Source: Paralimibaculum aggregatum (lineage in GTDB: Bacteria > Pseudomonadota > Alphaproteobacteria > Rhodobacterales > Rhodobacteraceae). Taken from it: 64,000 nucleotides of DNA. Shown piece by piece: positions 28,689-38,223 of the stretch (position 1 is its first letter; each line of letters starts with the position of its first letter). The DNA lies in assembly GCF_030270585.1 (NCBI RefSeq), contig NZ_BSYI01000013.1:62001-126000 (forward strand), read 5' to 3'. The notes below the pieces were generated by a model. That model was not told where the DNA came from. It worked only from the letters and a program-made list of their open reading frames with translations, and made no database searches. The position numbers and the translations under genes are program-made.

Positions 28689-29672
28689 TCAGCCCCAGAG
28701 CGCGGGCTCGGGCGGCCGGATCACCGAGCCCTCGTAGCCGAGCCCCGGTTCCCGGTCCCGCGCCAGCAGCAGCGGCCCGTCGAGATCGACGAAGGCGGCG
28801 CGCTGCGCCAGCAGCATCCCCGGCGCCATCGCCAGCGAGGTGCCGAGATTGCAGCCGACCATGATGCCCATGCCCGCCGCCTCGGCGGCATCGGCCAGCG
28901 CCAGCGCCTCGGTCAGCCCGCCGGCCTTGTCGAGCTTGATGTTGACATAGTCGAAGCGGCCGGCGAGGCGCGCCATCGAGGCGCGGTCGGTGCAGCTCTC
29001 GTCCGCCGCCACCGGGATCAGCCGCTCGATCCCCTCCATCGCCGCCTCGCGGCCGACCGGGAAGGGCTGCTCGACCAGCTCGACGCCGAGCTCGCGGAGC
29101 GGGCCGAGCAGCGCGACCAGCTGCTCCCGCGTCCAGCCGGTGTTGGCATCCACCGAGATCCGCGCCGCCGGGGCGCCCTCGCGCACCGCGCGCACGCGCT
29201 CGAGATCGCCCTCGGGCCGGCCGAGCTTGAGCTTGAGCACCGGCCGCGCGGCATTGGCCCGCGCCGCCGCGCCCATCGCCTCCGGCGTGCCGAGCCCGAT
29301 GGTGAACACCGTGGTGACCGGCTGCATCGGCGCCACCCCGGCGGCCTCGGCGGCGGGGCGGCCGGAGAGCTTGGCCTCGAGATCCCAGAGCGCGCAGTCG
29401 AGCGCCGAGCGGGCCGGGCCGGGGGGCAGCAGCTCGGCCAGCCGCGCGCGCCCGGCGCCGGCCTCGATTTCGCCGCGCACCCGCTCGATCTCCGCCGCCA
29501 GCAGCGGCCGGTCGCCGCCCTCCTCGGAGCGGTCGGCCTCGCCGCGGCCCAGCGCCGTGCCCTCGGCGATCTCCACCGCGAGCACCGCCGCCTCGTCCTG
29601 GCGCATCCGGCTGATCACGAAGGGCTCGCGCAGCGGCCAGTCCTCGGCGCGGACGGTCAGGCGGCGGCTCAT
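28689..29672 (-). CDS. dgcA: N-acetyl-D-glutamate racemase (enolase superfamily, dipeptide-epimerase-like)
   Basis: The 327-residue muconate-lactonizing-type enolase has the base pair K147-L-K149, metal ligands at D175 (SVDANTGW), E201 (VEQPF) and D224 (AADES), and the second base in K246-L-D-K249. By fold it would be annotated as an L-Ala-D/L-Glu epimerase. Its 4-bp overlap with a DUF1611 gene matches the DgcN-DgcA pair described for D-glutamate catabolism. There DgcN acetylates D-glutamate and DgcA racemises the product. The assignment rests on that pairing. The gene is tail-to-tail with scoB across a repeat array. Confidence 0.85.
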   Translation of the reverse strand: MSRRLTVRAEDWPLREPFVISRMRQDEAAVLAVEIAEGTALGRGEADRSEEGGDRPLLAAEIERVRGEIEAGAGRARLAELLPPGPARSALDCALWDLEAKLSGRPAAEAAGVAPMQPVTTVFTIGLGTPEAMGAAARANAARPVLKLKLGRPEGDLERVRAVREGAPAARISVDANTGWTREQLVALLGPLRELGVELVEQPFPVGREAAMEGIERLIPVAADESCTDRASMARLAGRFDYVNIKLDKAGGLTEALALADAAEAAGMGIMVGCNLGTSLAMAPGMLLAQRAAFVDLDGPLLLARDREPGLGYEGSVIRPPEPALWG

Positions 29673-30715
29673 GCCGAGACCCCGGCGGGCACCGGGCCGA
29701 GCAGCGCGTCGAGGATCGGCGCGGTGCCGGTGCGCACCGGGTCGATGGCGGGCAGGCCGGTCTCGGCGCTGGCCGCCTCGAGCGCAGCGCGGGCCTCGGC
29801 CTCGCCGAGCGCGCGGGTGTTGAGCGCGATGCCGACGACCCGCGCCGCCGGGCAGGTGATCCGCGCCGCGGCCTCGTTGGCGGCGATCGCCTCGGTGAGC
29901 GAGGGCAGGGCATAGCCGTCATAGCCGCCGTCGTCGATCAGCGTGCGGCCGGCCTCGTGGCAGAGCACCAGCGCCTCGGCCTGGGCGCCGTGCAGCAGCC
30001 CGAGCGAGACCGCCGCATAGGCCGGGTGGAACAGCGAGCCCTGGCCCTCGATCAGGTCCCAGTGATCCGGGTCGGCGGCCGGGCAGAGCACCTCGACGGA
30101 ACCCGAGAGGAAGTCCGACACCACGGCGTCCACCGGCATGCCGGAGCCGGCGATGAAGATCCCGGTCTGCCCGGTGGCGCGGAAATCCGCCGCCACGCCC
30201 CGCGCCGCCATGTCGCGGCCGAGCGCCAGCGCGGTGAACATCTTGCCGACGGCGCAGTCGGTGCCCACGGTCAGCAGCCGGTGGCCGGAGCGCGGCGCCC
30301 CGGTGCCGCAGGGCAGCCCCGCCGGCGGCACCCGCACGTCGTGGAGCGCGCGGCCGTTGCGCGCCGCCGCCTCGGCGATCGCCGGCACCGCGGCGAGCCG
30401 GGCATGCAGGCCCGATGCGATGTCGAGCCCGGCCTCGAGCGCCGCGACGAAGGTGGCGACCCAGTCGTCCGGCAGCCCGCCGCCGACCGAGGCGGTGCCG
30501 ATCACGAGGCTGCCGACGCCCTGCGCCGCCGCTTCCTCGAAGGTGAGATCCGGCAGGCCGAGATCGGCGCCGCAGCCCGGCAGGCGGTATTGCCCGGCGC
30601 AGATCTCCGGCCGCCAGGCGGCGACGCCGGTGGCGGTCTTGGCGCCGAGATTGGTCTCGGCCGCGCCGAGGAACAGCAGGTAGGGCGGGCGGATCGAGAC
30701 GGGCTGGACGGTCAT
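29669..30715 (-). CDS. dgcN: D-glutamate N-acetyltransferase (DUF1611 family)
   Basis: The 348-residue DUF1611 protein has an N-terminal domain (PPYLLFLGAAETNLGAKTA) and a P-loop-like nucleotide-binding core (LLTVGTDCAVGKMFTALAL), with DLIEGQGSLFHPAY and a late VVGIALNTRAL. It overlaps dgcA by 4 bp (ATGA). In the known pathway DgcN acetylates D-glutamate, which DgcA then converts to the L form. I chose ATG 30715 because AAAGGAG lies just upstream and the earlier in-frame codons are not protein-like. The SulP transporter is divergent 188 bp away, and a link to D-amino-acid uptake is not implied. Confidence 0.87.
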   Translation of the reverse strand: MTVQPVSIRPPYLLFLGAAETNLGAKTATGVAAWRPEICAGQYRLPGCGADLGLPDLTFEEAAAQGVGSLVIGTASVGGGLPDDWVATFVAALEAGLDIASGLHARLAAVPAIAEAAARNGRALHDVRVPPAGLPCGTGAPRSGHRLLTVGTDCAVGKMFTALALGRDMAARGVAADFRATGQTGIFIAGSGMPVDAVVSDFLSGSVEVLCPAADPDHWDLIEGQGSLFHPAYAAVSLGLLHGAQAEALVLCHEAGRTLIDDGGYDGYALPSLTEAIAANEAAARITCPAARVVGIALNTRALGEAEARAALEAASAETGLPAIDPVRTGTAPILDALLGPVPAGVSA

Positions 30716-30903
30716 CGCGGCTCCTTTCGGCGCGGGGCGGCTCGGCTTCGGAGCGCCGATACTGCGCTGCCCGGCCCCCCTGCGGCAAGAGGGCGCGCGG
30801 CAGCGATGCACTGGCGGAGCGCCCCGCCGCGGGTCTATGCCGGAAACGCATTCCGAGACGCCCCCGGGCGCCATTTCATCCAATCCCAGACCGGTATCCG
30901 CCC

Positions 30904-32166
30904 GTGAAGCCGAAGATCCTGACCACGCTGCCCGACTATACCCGCGCCCTGTTCGGTGCCGACCTGCTCGCCGGCATCACCGTCGCCATGGTGGCGCTGC
31001 CGCTCAGCCTCGCCATCGCCATCGCCTCCGGCGCGCCGCCGGCCACCGGGCTGGTCACCGCGGTGGTGGCGGGGTTCATCATCTCGGCGCTCGGCGGCAG
31101 CCGGGTGCAGATCGGCGGCCCCACCGGCGCCTTCATCGTGGTGGTCTACGGGGTGATCGCCGAGCACGGGCATGACGGGCTGCTGCTCGCCACCCTGATG
31201 GCCGGGATCATCCTGCTCGGCGCCGGGGCGCTGCGCCTCGGCAACCTGATCGCGCATGTGCCGGAGGCGGTGGTCAACGGCTTCACCATCGGCATCGCGG
31301 CGATCATCGCGACCAGCCAGGTGAAGGACCTGCTCGGCCTGCAGGCCGATGGCGTGCCGGCGGATTTCCTCGAGAAGCTGCCGGTGCTCTGGGCGGCGCG
31401 CGACACGCTCTCGGTCGAGGCGCTCGGCATCGGGCTGGTCACCGGGGTGGCGATCGTGGTGCTGCGCCGGCTGGCGCCGAAGCTGCCGGGGCTGATCGTC
31501 GGCGTGGCGCTGGGCTCGGTGCTGGTGGCGGCGTTCGGCCTCGAGGTGGAGACCGTGGAGGCCCGCTTCGGCGCGCTGCCCGACCAGCTGCCGATGCCGG
31601 CGCTGCCGGAGATCACGCTGGCCCGGGTCGAGGCGCTGATGCCCTCGGCCTTCGTGATCGCCTTCCTGGCCGGGATCGAATCGCTGCTCTCGGCGATGGT
31701 GGCCGACCGGATGATCGAGGGCCGGCACCGGCCCAATGCCGAGCTGCTGGCCCAGGGCAGCGCCAATCTCGGCGCCGCGCTCTTCGGCGGGCTGCCGGCC
31801 ACCGGCGCGATCGCGCGCACCGCCACCAACATCCGCGCCGGCGGGCGCACCCCAGTGGCCGGGCTGGTGCATGCGCTGGCGGTGCTGGTGATGATGATGT
31901 TCGCGGCGCCGCTGATCGGGCAGATGGCGATGCCGGCGCTGGCCGCGCTGCTGATCCTCACCGCCTGGAACATGAGCGAGCCGCACAAGTGGCGCAGCTA
32001 TCTCTCCGCCCGGCCCTCGGACCGGCTGCTGCTGATCCTGACCCTGGCGCTGACGGTGCTGACCGACCTGACGGTGGCGATCGGCGTCGGCGTGGCGGTC
32101 GGCCTGGCGATCCGCCTGCGCCGCCGCGAGGTGCCGCCGGCCGACTGGACGCCGCCAGACCGCTGA
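30904..32166 (+). CDS. SulP-family anion transporter lacking the STAS domain
   Basis: The 420-residue inner-membrane protein has about eleven hydrophobic segments and the SulP signature GITVAMVALPLSLAIAIASG near the N-terminus. GGSRVQIGGPTGAFIVVVYG and a late TGAIARTATNIRAGGRTPVAG are also typical. Family members carry sulfate, bicarbonate or other anions. It ends 20 residues after the last helix (VGLAIRLRRRE...), with no cytoplasmic STAS domain, so it belongs to the short subclass or lost its tail. The substrate is unknown, although a sulfate assimilation operon lies 3.5 kb away. The last codons and TGA resemble the repeat array that follows. Confidence 0.92.
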   Translation: MKPKILTTLPDYTRALFGADLLAGITVAMVALPLSLAIAIASGAPPATGLVTAVVAGFIISALGGSRVQIGGPTGAFIVVVYGVIAEHGHDGLLLATLMAGIILLGAGALRLGNLIAHVPEAVVNGFTIGIAAIIATSQVKDLLGLQADGVPADFLEKLPVLWAARDTLSVEALGIGLVTGVAIVVLRRLAPKLPGLIVGVALGSVLVAAFGLEVETVEARFGALPDQLPMPALPEITLARVEALMPSAFVIAFLAGIESLLSAMVADRMIEGRHRPNAELLAQGSANLGAALFGGLPATGAIARTATNIRAGGRTPVAGLVHALAVLVMMMFAAPLIGQMAMPALAALLILTAWNMSEPHKWRSYLSARPSDRLLLILTLALTVLTDLTVAIGVGVAVGLAIRLRRREVPPADWTPPDR

Positions 32167-32760
32167 GGGCCCGGCCCGCGGAGGGGCCGGACCGCGGAGA
32201 GGCCGGATCGCCAAGGGGCCGGACCACTGAGGGGCCAGACCACTGAGGGGCCGGACCACTGAGGGGCCGGACCGCGGAGGGGCCGTATCGCCTAAGGGCC
32301 GGACCGCCGAGGGGGCAGGCCGCCGAAGGGTCGGACCGCCGAGGGCCAGACCGCTGAGGGACCGGACCACCGGGGGGCCGGACCGCGGAGGGGCCAGACC
32401 GATTAGGGACCGGACCACCGAGGGGCTGGACCGCCAAGGGGCCGGACCGCCGAGAGGCCAGATCGCCGAGGGGCCAGACTGCCAAAGGGCTGGACCGCCA
32501 AGGGGCCGGACCGCCAAGAGGCCAGATCGCTGAGGGGGCCGGACTGCCGAGAGGTCAGACCGCCGAGGAATCAGGCCGCTTAGGGGCCGGACTGCCGAGA
32601 GGGCGGATCGCCGAGGGGGCAGGTCACCGAGGGGTCAGGCCGCCGGGGGACCGGACCGCCGAGGGGCCGGGCTGCCGAGGGGCTGGACTGCCAAGGGGCA
32701 GGTCGCCAAGGGGGCGGATCGCCGGGGGGCCGGGTCGCTGAGTGGTCGGATCACCGAAGG
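32167..32760. repeat. 18-bp minisatellite seeded by the SulP gene end
   Basis: About 33 contiguous units of 18 bp follow the pattern GGGGCCGGACCRCYGAGG. The last bases of the SulP gene, GCCAGACCGCTGAGGG at 32154-32169 with its stop TGA at 32164-32166, recur exactly at 32344-32359. They also recur with one change (GCCAGACCACTGAGGG) near 32234. Most units therefore still contain CTGA or its relic. I call no genes inside; frames are open on both strands only because the period is 18. Confidence 0.92.
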
Positions 32761-32984
32761 GCCATGCCGCCGAGGGGGCGAGTCTGGCGTGCGCCGGGCC
32801 CGGGCGGGCGGCGCGGCGCCGAGCGGTCGGACCGCCGAGGGGGCGGATCGCCGGGGGTCAGATCACTGCGTGGCCAAGTTGCCGAAGGGCCATGCCGCCG
32901 GGGGGCGGGTCTGCCTTGCGCCGGGCCCGGGCGGGTGGCGCGGCGCCGAGGGGGCGGATCGCCGGGCGCGGCGCGCGGGGCGGC
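32761..32984. repeat. Direct repeat of about 120 bp next to the glmM end
   Basis: Two related copies of a longer unit (GGCCATGCCGCCGAGGGGGC...GGCGCGGCGCCGAG) occupy about 32761-32835 and 32889-32955. The right part of the convergent gap therefore differs from the 18-bp array on its left. No gene is seen. Confidence 0.75.
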
Positions 32985-34328
32985 TCAGCCGGCCACCGAG
33001 GCGACGCGGGTGCAGATGTCGTCGATCACCCGCTCGAGCAGCGCCGCGTCCTCGCTCTCGCCCATCACCCGGATCACCGGCTCGGTGCCGCTCTTGCGGA
33101 TCACCAGTCGCCCGGTGGCGCCGAGCGCGTCCTCCGCGGCGGCGATCGCCTGTGTCACGCCGGGGTCCTCGAGCGGCCGGGTCACCGGGTCGAAGCGCAC
33201 GTTCTTCAGCAGCTGCGGGCAGGGCTCGAAGAGCCGGCAGGTCTCCGAGGCCGGCCGCTCCGCCTCGGTCAGCGCGGCCAGCACCTGCAGCGCCGCCAGC
33301 AGCCCGTCGCCGGTGGTCACATGGTCGCCGAGGATGATGTGGCCGGACTGCTCGCCGCCGAGATTGAAGCCGCCGGCGCGCATCTTCTCCACCACGTAGC
33401 GGTCGCCCACCCTGGTGCGCAGCAGCATGATGCCGCGCTCCGCCAGCAGCCGCTCGAGCCCGAGATTCGACATCACCGTGGCCACCAGCGTGCCATGCGC
33501 CAGCGTGCCGGCCTCGGCCATCCGGCTGGCGATCAGCGCCATCACCTGGTCGCCGTCGATCACCCGGCCCTTCTCGTCGATCAGGTGCACCCGGTCGGCA
33601 TCGCCGTCGAGCGCGATGCCGAGATCGGCGCCGCTCTCCACCACCGCGGCCTGCGCCGCCGCCGGATCGGTGGAGCCGCAGTTGAGGTTGATGTTCTCGC
33701 CGTTGGGGGCGTTGCCGAGCCGGATCACCTCGGCGCCGAGCTCCCAGATCACCTCCGGCGCGGTGCGATAGGCGGCGCCGTTGGCGCAGTCCACCACGAT
33801 CTTCAGCCCCGACAGCGTACGCCCGCGCGGGAAGCTCGCCTTGCAGACCTCGATATAGCGCCCGCGGCCGTCGTCGATGCGGGTGGCGCGGCCGATCTCG
33901 CCCGGCGCGACGAGATGCGTGCCGTTCTCCATCAGCGCCTCGATCTCGGCCTCCACCGCGTCGGAGAGCTTGTAGCCGTCCGGCCCGAACAGCTTGATGC
34001 CGTTGTCCTCGAAGGGGTTGTGGCTGGCCGAGATCATCACCCCGGCATCGGCGCGCAGGCTGCGCGTCAGCATGCCCACCGCCGGGGTCGGGATCGGGCC
34101 GGTCTGCAGCACGTCCATGCCGACCGAGGTGAAGCCGGCGGTCAGCGCGGTCTCGAGCATGTAGCCCGAGCGCCGGGTGTCCTTGCCGATCACCACCGAG
34201 TGGCGCCGCAGCCCCTGGGTGAAATAGCGCCCCGCCGCCTGGCCGAGCCGCATCGCCACCTCGGCGGTCATCGGATGGGTGTTGGCGCGGCCGCGGATGC
34301 CGTCGGTGCCGAAATACTTCCTGCTCAT
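32985..34328 (-). CDS. glmM: Phosphoglucosamine mutase
   Basis: GlmM converts glucosamine-6-phosphate to glucosamine-1-phosphate for peptidoglycan and lipopolysaccharide. With the start at 34328 ([13 protein letters not shown]) the protein has 447 residues, and the catalytic phosphoserine is Ser102 in ISASHNP, the same number as in E. coli. That favours this start over the ATG at 34340. The metal-binding GDADRV motif is DGDADRVH and the sugar-binding loop lies in GEQSGH. It overlaps or abuts folP, as in many proteobacteria, so the two are coexpressed. Confidence 0.96.
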   Translation of the reverse strand: MSRKYFGTDGIRGRANTHPMTAEVAMRLGQAAGRYFTQGLRRHSVVIGKDTRRSGYMLETALTAGFTSVGMDVLQTGPIPTPAVGMLTRSLRADAGVMISASHNPFEDNGIKLFGPDGYKLSDAVEAEIEALMENGTHLVAPGEIGRATRIDDGRGRYIEVCKASFPRGRTLSGLKIVVDCANGAAYRTAPEVIWELGAEVIRLGNAPNGENINLNCGSTDPAAAQAAVVESGADLGIALDGDADRVHLIDEKGRVIDGDQVMALIASRMAEAGTLAHGTLVATVMSNLGLERLLAERGIMLLRTRVGDRYVVEKMRAGGFNLGGEQSGHIILGDHVTTGDGLLAALQVLAALTEAERPASETCRLFEPCPQLLKNVRFDPVTRPLEDPGVTQAIAAAEDALGATGRLVIRKSGTEPVIRVMGESEDAALLERVIDDICTRVASVAG

Positions 34329-34336
34329 GCCCGTCC

Positions 34337-35425
34337 TCATGCCCGTTCTTCCGAGGCTGTCTCGCCTGCCGTCTGCCGGTCTGCCACCGGCGGGTTCAGG
34401 GCTTCCCAGACCCGCAGCGCCTGCACCGTGGCCGCGACGTCGTGGACCCGCAGGATCTGCGCCCCCTGCGCCGCGCCGTGCAGCGCGCCGGCCACCGAGG
34501 CGCTGACCCGCTCGGCCGCCACCGCGACGCCGGAGAGCGTGCCGAGGAAGCGCTTGCGCGAGACCCCGAGCAGCAGCGGGCAGCCGAGCCCGTGCAGCAT
34601 CGAGAGCCCCTGCATCAGCGCGACGTTGTGTTCGAGCCGCTTGCCGAAGCCGATGCCGGGATCGACGATCAGCCGCGCCCGCGGCACCCCGGCCGCCACC
34701 GCCGCGCGCACCCGCCCGGCGAGATAGTCGTGCACGTCGCGCAGCACGTCGTCATAGCGCGGATCGGCCTGCATGGTGCGCGGATCGCCCTGGGCATGCA
34801 TCAGGCAGACCGCCGGGGCCAGCGGCGCCGCCGCCAGGCTCTCCGGGTCATGGGTCAGCGCCGAGACGTCGTTGAAGATCTGCGCCCCGGCGGCGATCGC
34901 GGCGCGCGCCACCGCGGCCTTGCGCGTGTCGATCGAGACCGGGGTGGTGCAGCCCGCCGCGGCCAGCCCCTCGAGCACCGGCATCACCCGGTCGAGCTCC
35001 TCCTGCTCGGAGACCGGATCGGCGCCGGGGCGGGTCGATTCGCCGCCGATGTCGAGGATGTCGGCGCCCTCGGCGGCGAGCCGCAGGGCATGGCCGATGG
35101 CGGCCAGCGCGGTGCCGTGGCGCCCGCCGTCGGAGAAGCTGTCGGGGGTGACGTTGACCACCCCCATCACCCGCGGCCGGGTCAGCGCGAGGCCGGCCAC
35201 CGGCAGCCGCGCCCCGCTCAGCCGGGCGAGCCGGTCGGCGCCGTCGGGCAGCAGGGCCGGGATCGCGGCGGCGGGCAGCAGCTCCGGCGGCCGGCCGCGG
35301 CGCGAAAGCTCGACCTCGGCAAAGCCCATCGGGCCGCCGGCCAGCGGCAGCGCCCGCGGATGGTCGCCGGCGCAGGGCAGCGGCCGGAGATAGACGGCAT
35401 CGGATGTCACGGGCTCGGGTGTCAC
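34337..35425 (-). CDS. folP: Dihydropteroate synthase
   Basis: FolP condenses p-aminobenzoate with the pterin diphosphate in folate synthesis and is the sulfonamide target. The TIM-barrel motifs are clear: [42 protein letters not shown], and [12 protein letters not shown]. There is an N-terminal extension of about 90 residues ([22 protein letters not shown]...), which alphaproteobacterial forms often carry. I chose GTG at 35425, giving 362 residues. GTG at 35410 is equally possible, and codons further upstream run into the AT-rich promoter. The stop overlaps the glmM region by one to four bases. Confidence 0.93.
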   Translation of the reverse strand: MTPEPVTSDAVYLRPLPCAGDHPRALPLAGGPMGFAEVELSRRGRPPELLPAAAIPALLPDGADRLARLSGARLPVAGLALTRPRVMGVVNVTPDSFSDGGRHGTALAAIGHALRLAAEGADILDIGGESTRPGADPVSEQEELDRVMPVLEGLAAAGCTTPVSIDTRKAAVARAAIAAGAQIFNDVSALTHDPESLAAAPLAPAVCLMHAQGDPRTMQADPRYDDVLRDVHDYLAGRVRAAVAAGVPRARLIVDPGIGFGKRLEHNVALMQGLSMLHGLGCPLLLGVSRKRFLGTLSGVAVAAERVSASVAGALHGAAQGAQILRVHDVAATVQALRVWEALNPPVADRQTAGETASEERA

Positions 35426-35487
35426 GGCCGGGTGATAGCGCGGGGCGCCGGGCGCGGCAACCGGCAATAAATACACTTTGAAATGGT

Positions 35488-35528
35488 GCAATATATTATT
35501 GATGCGAGCCGGATGTGTAATATCTTGC
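35488..35528. promoter_or_regulatory. Inverted repeat between folP and the sulfur operon (candidate operator)
   Basis: GCAATATATTA (35488-35498) and TAATATCTTGC (35518-35528) form an imperfect dyad, matching at 10 of 11 positions with 19 bases between. It sits in a strikingly AT-rich island of the divergent folP/DUF2849 gap. Placement suggests a regulator site for the sulfate/sulfite assimilation operon or a promoter with overlapping control. Which protein would bind is unknown. Confidence 0.45.
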
Positions 35529-35667
35529 AAATCACAGAAAGCCCCCTTAGCTTCCCATGGTGAGAGGCAGGGGCGGGATCCCCCGCCGCCGGCCGGCAGG
35601 AGCGCCGGGCGGGAGTGACACGGGGCGGCGCTGCCGGCCCCGCAGGAACGGATCAGGAGACGACACC

Positions 35668-35979
35668 ATGGCCAAGGCTTTCAAACCCCAGGTGGTCACC
35701 GCCAACGACCTGATCGAGGGCGACAGCGTGTTCCTCGCCCGCTCGGGCTGGGTGCGCGACATCGCCGAGGCGCGCGTCGCCCGCACCGCCGAGGAGGCCG
35801 ACCTGCTGCTCGAGGCCGGCGTCGTCGCCGAGGCCGAGAACACCGTGGTCGGCCCCTATCTCGTCGAGGTCGGGCTGGAGACCGGCGCGCCGGTGCCGCT
35901 GCTGCGCCGCGAGCGCATCCGCGCCGAGGGCGGGCCGACCTTCGCCTATGCCCCCGAGGGCATCGCCCGCGCCGCCTGA
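35668..35979 (+). CDS. DUF2849 domain-containing protein
   Basis: The 103-residue protein (KPQVVTANDLIEGDSVFLARSGW) matches the DUF2849 family. It is characteristically encoded directly upstream of the sulfite reductase hemoprotein in Rhodobacterales and relatives. Its biochemical role is unknown; the constant linkage suggests a part in sulfite or nitrite reduction, for example as an electron-transfer partner, but no cofactor motif is present. ATG at 35668 follows AGGAGA. It is the first gene of the operon here, so a siroheme synthase gene (cysG), often placed in front, is missing. Confidence 0.88.
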   Translation: MAKAFKPQVVTANDLIEGDSVFLARSGWVRDIAEARVARTAEEADLLLEAGVVAEAENTVVGPYLVEVGLETGAPVPLLRRERIRAEGGPTFAYAPEGIARAA

Positions 35980-36080
35980 GGCCGGCGCGCGCCGCAGCCA
36001 GACCGTGAGACCCGCTGCCGGCGGCCGGCCCCGCGCCGCGCCGCCGACGCGGCCCCGCGCCACGCCAGAGAGGGCAGGCC

Positions 36081-37742
36081 ATGTACCGTTATGACGAGTT
36101 CGACGCGGCCTTCGTGGCCGAGCGCACGCAGCAGTTCCGCACCCAGGTCAAGCGCCGCCTCGCCGGCGAGCTGACCGAGGCGGAGTTCAAGCCGCTGCGC
36201 CTGATGAACGGCGTCTATCTGCAGCTCCACGCCTACATGCTGCGGATCGCCATCCCCTATGGCACGCTGCGCCCCGACCAGATGCGCATGCTGGCCCATA
36301 TCGCCGAGCGCTGGGACCGCGGCTACGGCCATTTCACCACGCGCCAGAACATCCAGTTCAACTGGCCGAAGCTGAAGGACGTGCCGGATATCCTCGACGC
36401 GCTGGCCAGCGTCGAGATGCACGCGATCCAGACCTCGGGCAACTGCATCCGCAACACCACCTCGGACCCCTATGCCGGCGTCGCGCCGGAGGAGATCGAG
36501 GACCCGCGCATCACCGCCGAGCTGATCCGCCAGTGGTCGAGCCTGCACCCCGAGTTCACCTTCCTCGGGCGCAAGTTCAAGATCGCGGTGACCGGCTCCG
36601 AGCACGACCGCGCGGCGATCAAGATCCACGATATCGGCATCCAGATCGTGCGCGGGCCGGACGGTGCGCCGGGCTACCGGGTGCTGGTCGGCGGCGGGCT
36701 CGGGCGCTCGCCGTTCATCGCCAAGGAGCTGCGCGGCTTCCTGCCGAAGGCGGACCTGCTGCCCTATCTCGAGGCGGCGCTCCGGGTCTACAACCTGCAC
36801 GGACGGCGGGACAACAAGTACAAGGCCCGCATCAAGATCCTCGTCCACGAGCTCGGCATCGAGGAATATGCCCGGCAGGTCGAGGCGGAATTCGCCCGCA
36901 TGGACCGCGCCGCGGTGGCCGCACCCGCCGAGGAGGTCGCCCGCATCGCCGCCTATTTCGCGCTGCCGGAGCTGCCGGCGCGCGACACCGAGGCCGATGC
37001 CGCCGAGACCCGCCGCATGGCCGCCATGGAGCCCGAGTTCGCCGCCTGGCTGGAGCAGAACACCGCGCCGCACCGGGTGCCGGGCTACCGCGCCGTGACG
37101 GTCTCGCTGAAGCCGATCGGCGGCGCGCCGGGCGATGCCACCGCCGAGCAGATGCGGGTGATGGCCGATGTCGCCGAGCACCATTCGGCCGGCGAGCTGC
37201 GCATCACCCACGAGCAGAACGTGGTGCTGCCGCATGTCGCCGAGGGCGCGCTCTTCAAGGTCTGGCGGGCGCTGCGGGCCGAGGGGCTCGACACCGCCAA
37301 CAAGGGGCTGGTGACCGACATCATCGCCTGCCCGGGGCTCGACTACTGCGCGCTGGCCACCGCCCGCTCGATTCCGGTGGCGCAGGACATCGCCAACCGC
37401 TTCGCCGAGCCGCGGCGGCAGCGCGAGATCGGCCCGCTCTCGATCAAGATCTCGGGCTGCATCAATGCCTGCGGCCACCACCATGTCGGCCATATCGGCA
37501 TTCTCGGCATCGACAAGGCGGGGGTCGAATCCTACCAGATCACCCTCGGCGGCGATGCCACCGAGACCGCCTCGCTCGGCGATCGCACCGGCCCCGGCTT
37601 CGGCTATGACGAGGTGCCCGGCGTCATCGAGCGGGTCGTCGACACCTATATCGCGCTGCGCGAGCCCGGCGAGACCTTCCTCGCCGCCTATCGCCGGCTC
37701 GGCATGGCGCCGTTCAAGGAGGCCCTCTATGCGGATCATTGA
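36081..37742 (+). CDS. cysI: Sulfite (nitrite/sulfite) reductase hemoprotein
   Basis: The 553-residue siroheme/4Fe-4S enzyme reduces sulfite to sulfide for cysteine synthesis. The cluster and siroheme bridge use Cys417 and Cys423 (CPGLDYC) and Cys460 and Cys464 (CINAC, followed by GHHHVGHIG). An N-terminal ferredoxin-like repeat contains HFTTRQNIQFNWPKL and TSGNCIRNTTSDPYAG. The two-repeat layout is complete. No flavoprotein CysJ is nearby, so the electron donor is probably ferredoxin or an unlinked reductase. The stop overlaps the DUF934 gene by 14 bp. Confidence 0.95.
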   Translation: MYRYDEFDAAFVAERTQQFRTQVKRRLAGELTEAEFKPLRLMNGVYLQLHAYMLRIAIPYGTLRPDQMRMLAHIAERWDRGYGHFTTRQNIQFNWPKLKDVPDILDALASVEMHAIQTSGNCIRNTTSDPYAGVAPEEIEDPRITAELIRQWSSLHPEFTFLGRKFKIAVTGSEHDRAAIKIHDIGIQIVRGPDGAPGYRVLVGGGLGRSPFIAKELRGFLPKADLLPYLEAALRVYNLHGRRDNKYKARIKILVHELGIEEYARQVEAEFARMDRAAVAAPAEEVARIAAYFALPELPARDTEADAAETRRMAAMEPEFAAWLEQNTAPHRVPGYRAVTVSLKPIGGAPGDATAEQMRVMADVAEHHSAGELRITHEQNVVLPHVAEGALFKVWRALRAEGLDTANKGLVTDIIACPGLDYCALATARSIPVAQDIANRFAEPRRQREIGPLSIKISGCINACGHHHVGHIGILGIDKAGVESYQITLGGDATETASLGDRTGPGFGYDEVPGVIERVVDTYIALREPGETFLAAYRRLGMAPFKEALYADH

Positions 37743-38223
37743 TGCCACCGGGCCGATCGACGATCTCTGGCCGCGCATCGGCGCCGGCGAGCCGCTGCCG
37801 GAGGCCGGCCGGGCGCTGGTCGAGCGCGACCGGCTCGGCGAGGCGCTGGCCTCCGGGCTCGAGCTCGGCCTGCACCTGCCGCCGGACACCGAGCCGGCCG
37901 ATATCGAGCCGCATTTCGGCCGCCTCGCGATGATCTCGGTGGGCTTCCCGAGCTTTGCCGACGGGCGCGGCTTCTCGATCGGGCGCAGCCTGCGCCAGCG
38001 CGGCTTCCTCGGCCGGCTGCGCGCCTCGGGCCCGGTGATCGCCGACCAGTTCGCCTATCTCCTGGAATGCGGCTTCGACGAGGTCGCGATCCCCGAGGAG
38101 GTCGCCCGCCGCCAGCCCCCCGAGAGCTGGCTCAGCCAGTCCGCCGCGATCACCTTCGGCTACCAGCGCGGCATCGCCGGGCGCGGCTCGATCCTCGACC
38201 AGCGGCGGGCGCGCCATGACTGA
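37729..38223 (+). CDS. DUF934 domain-containing protein
   Basis: The 164-residue protein has the family core DIEPHFGRLAMISVGFPSFADGRGFSIGRSLR and GPVIADQFAYLLECGFDEVAI. DUF934 genes almost always lie in sulfate/sulfite assimilation operons. The family is sometimes called an oxidoreductase, but no cofactor motif is visible and the role is unknown. Its start overlaps the end of cysI and its end overlaps cysH by 8 bp, so translation of all three is coupled. Confidence 0.92.
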   Translation: MRIIDATGPIDDLWPRIGAGEPLPEAGRALVERDRLGEALASGLELGLHLPPDTEPADIEPHFGRLAMISVGFPSFADGRGFSIGRSLRQRGFLGRLRASGPVIADQFAYLLECGFDEVAIPEEVARRQPPESWLSQSAAITFGYQRGIAGRGSILDQRRARHD

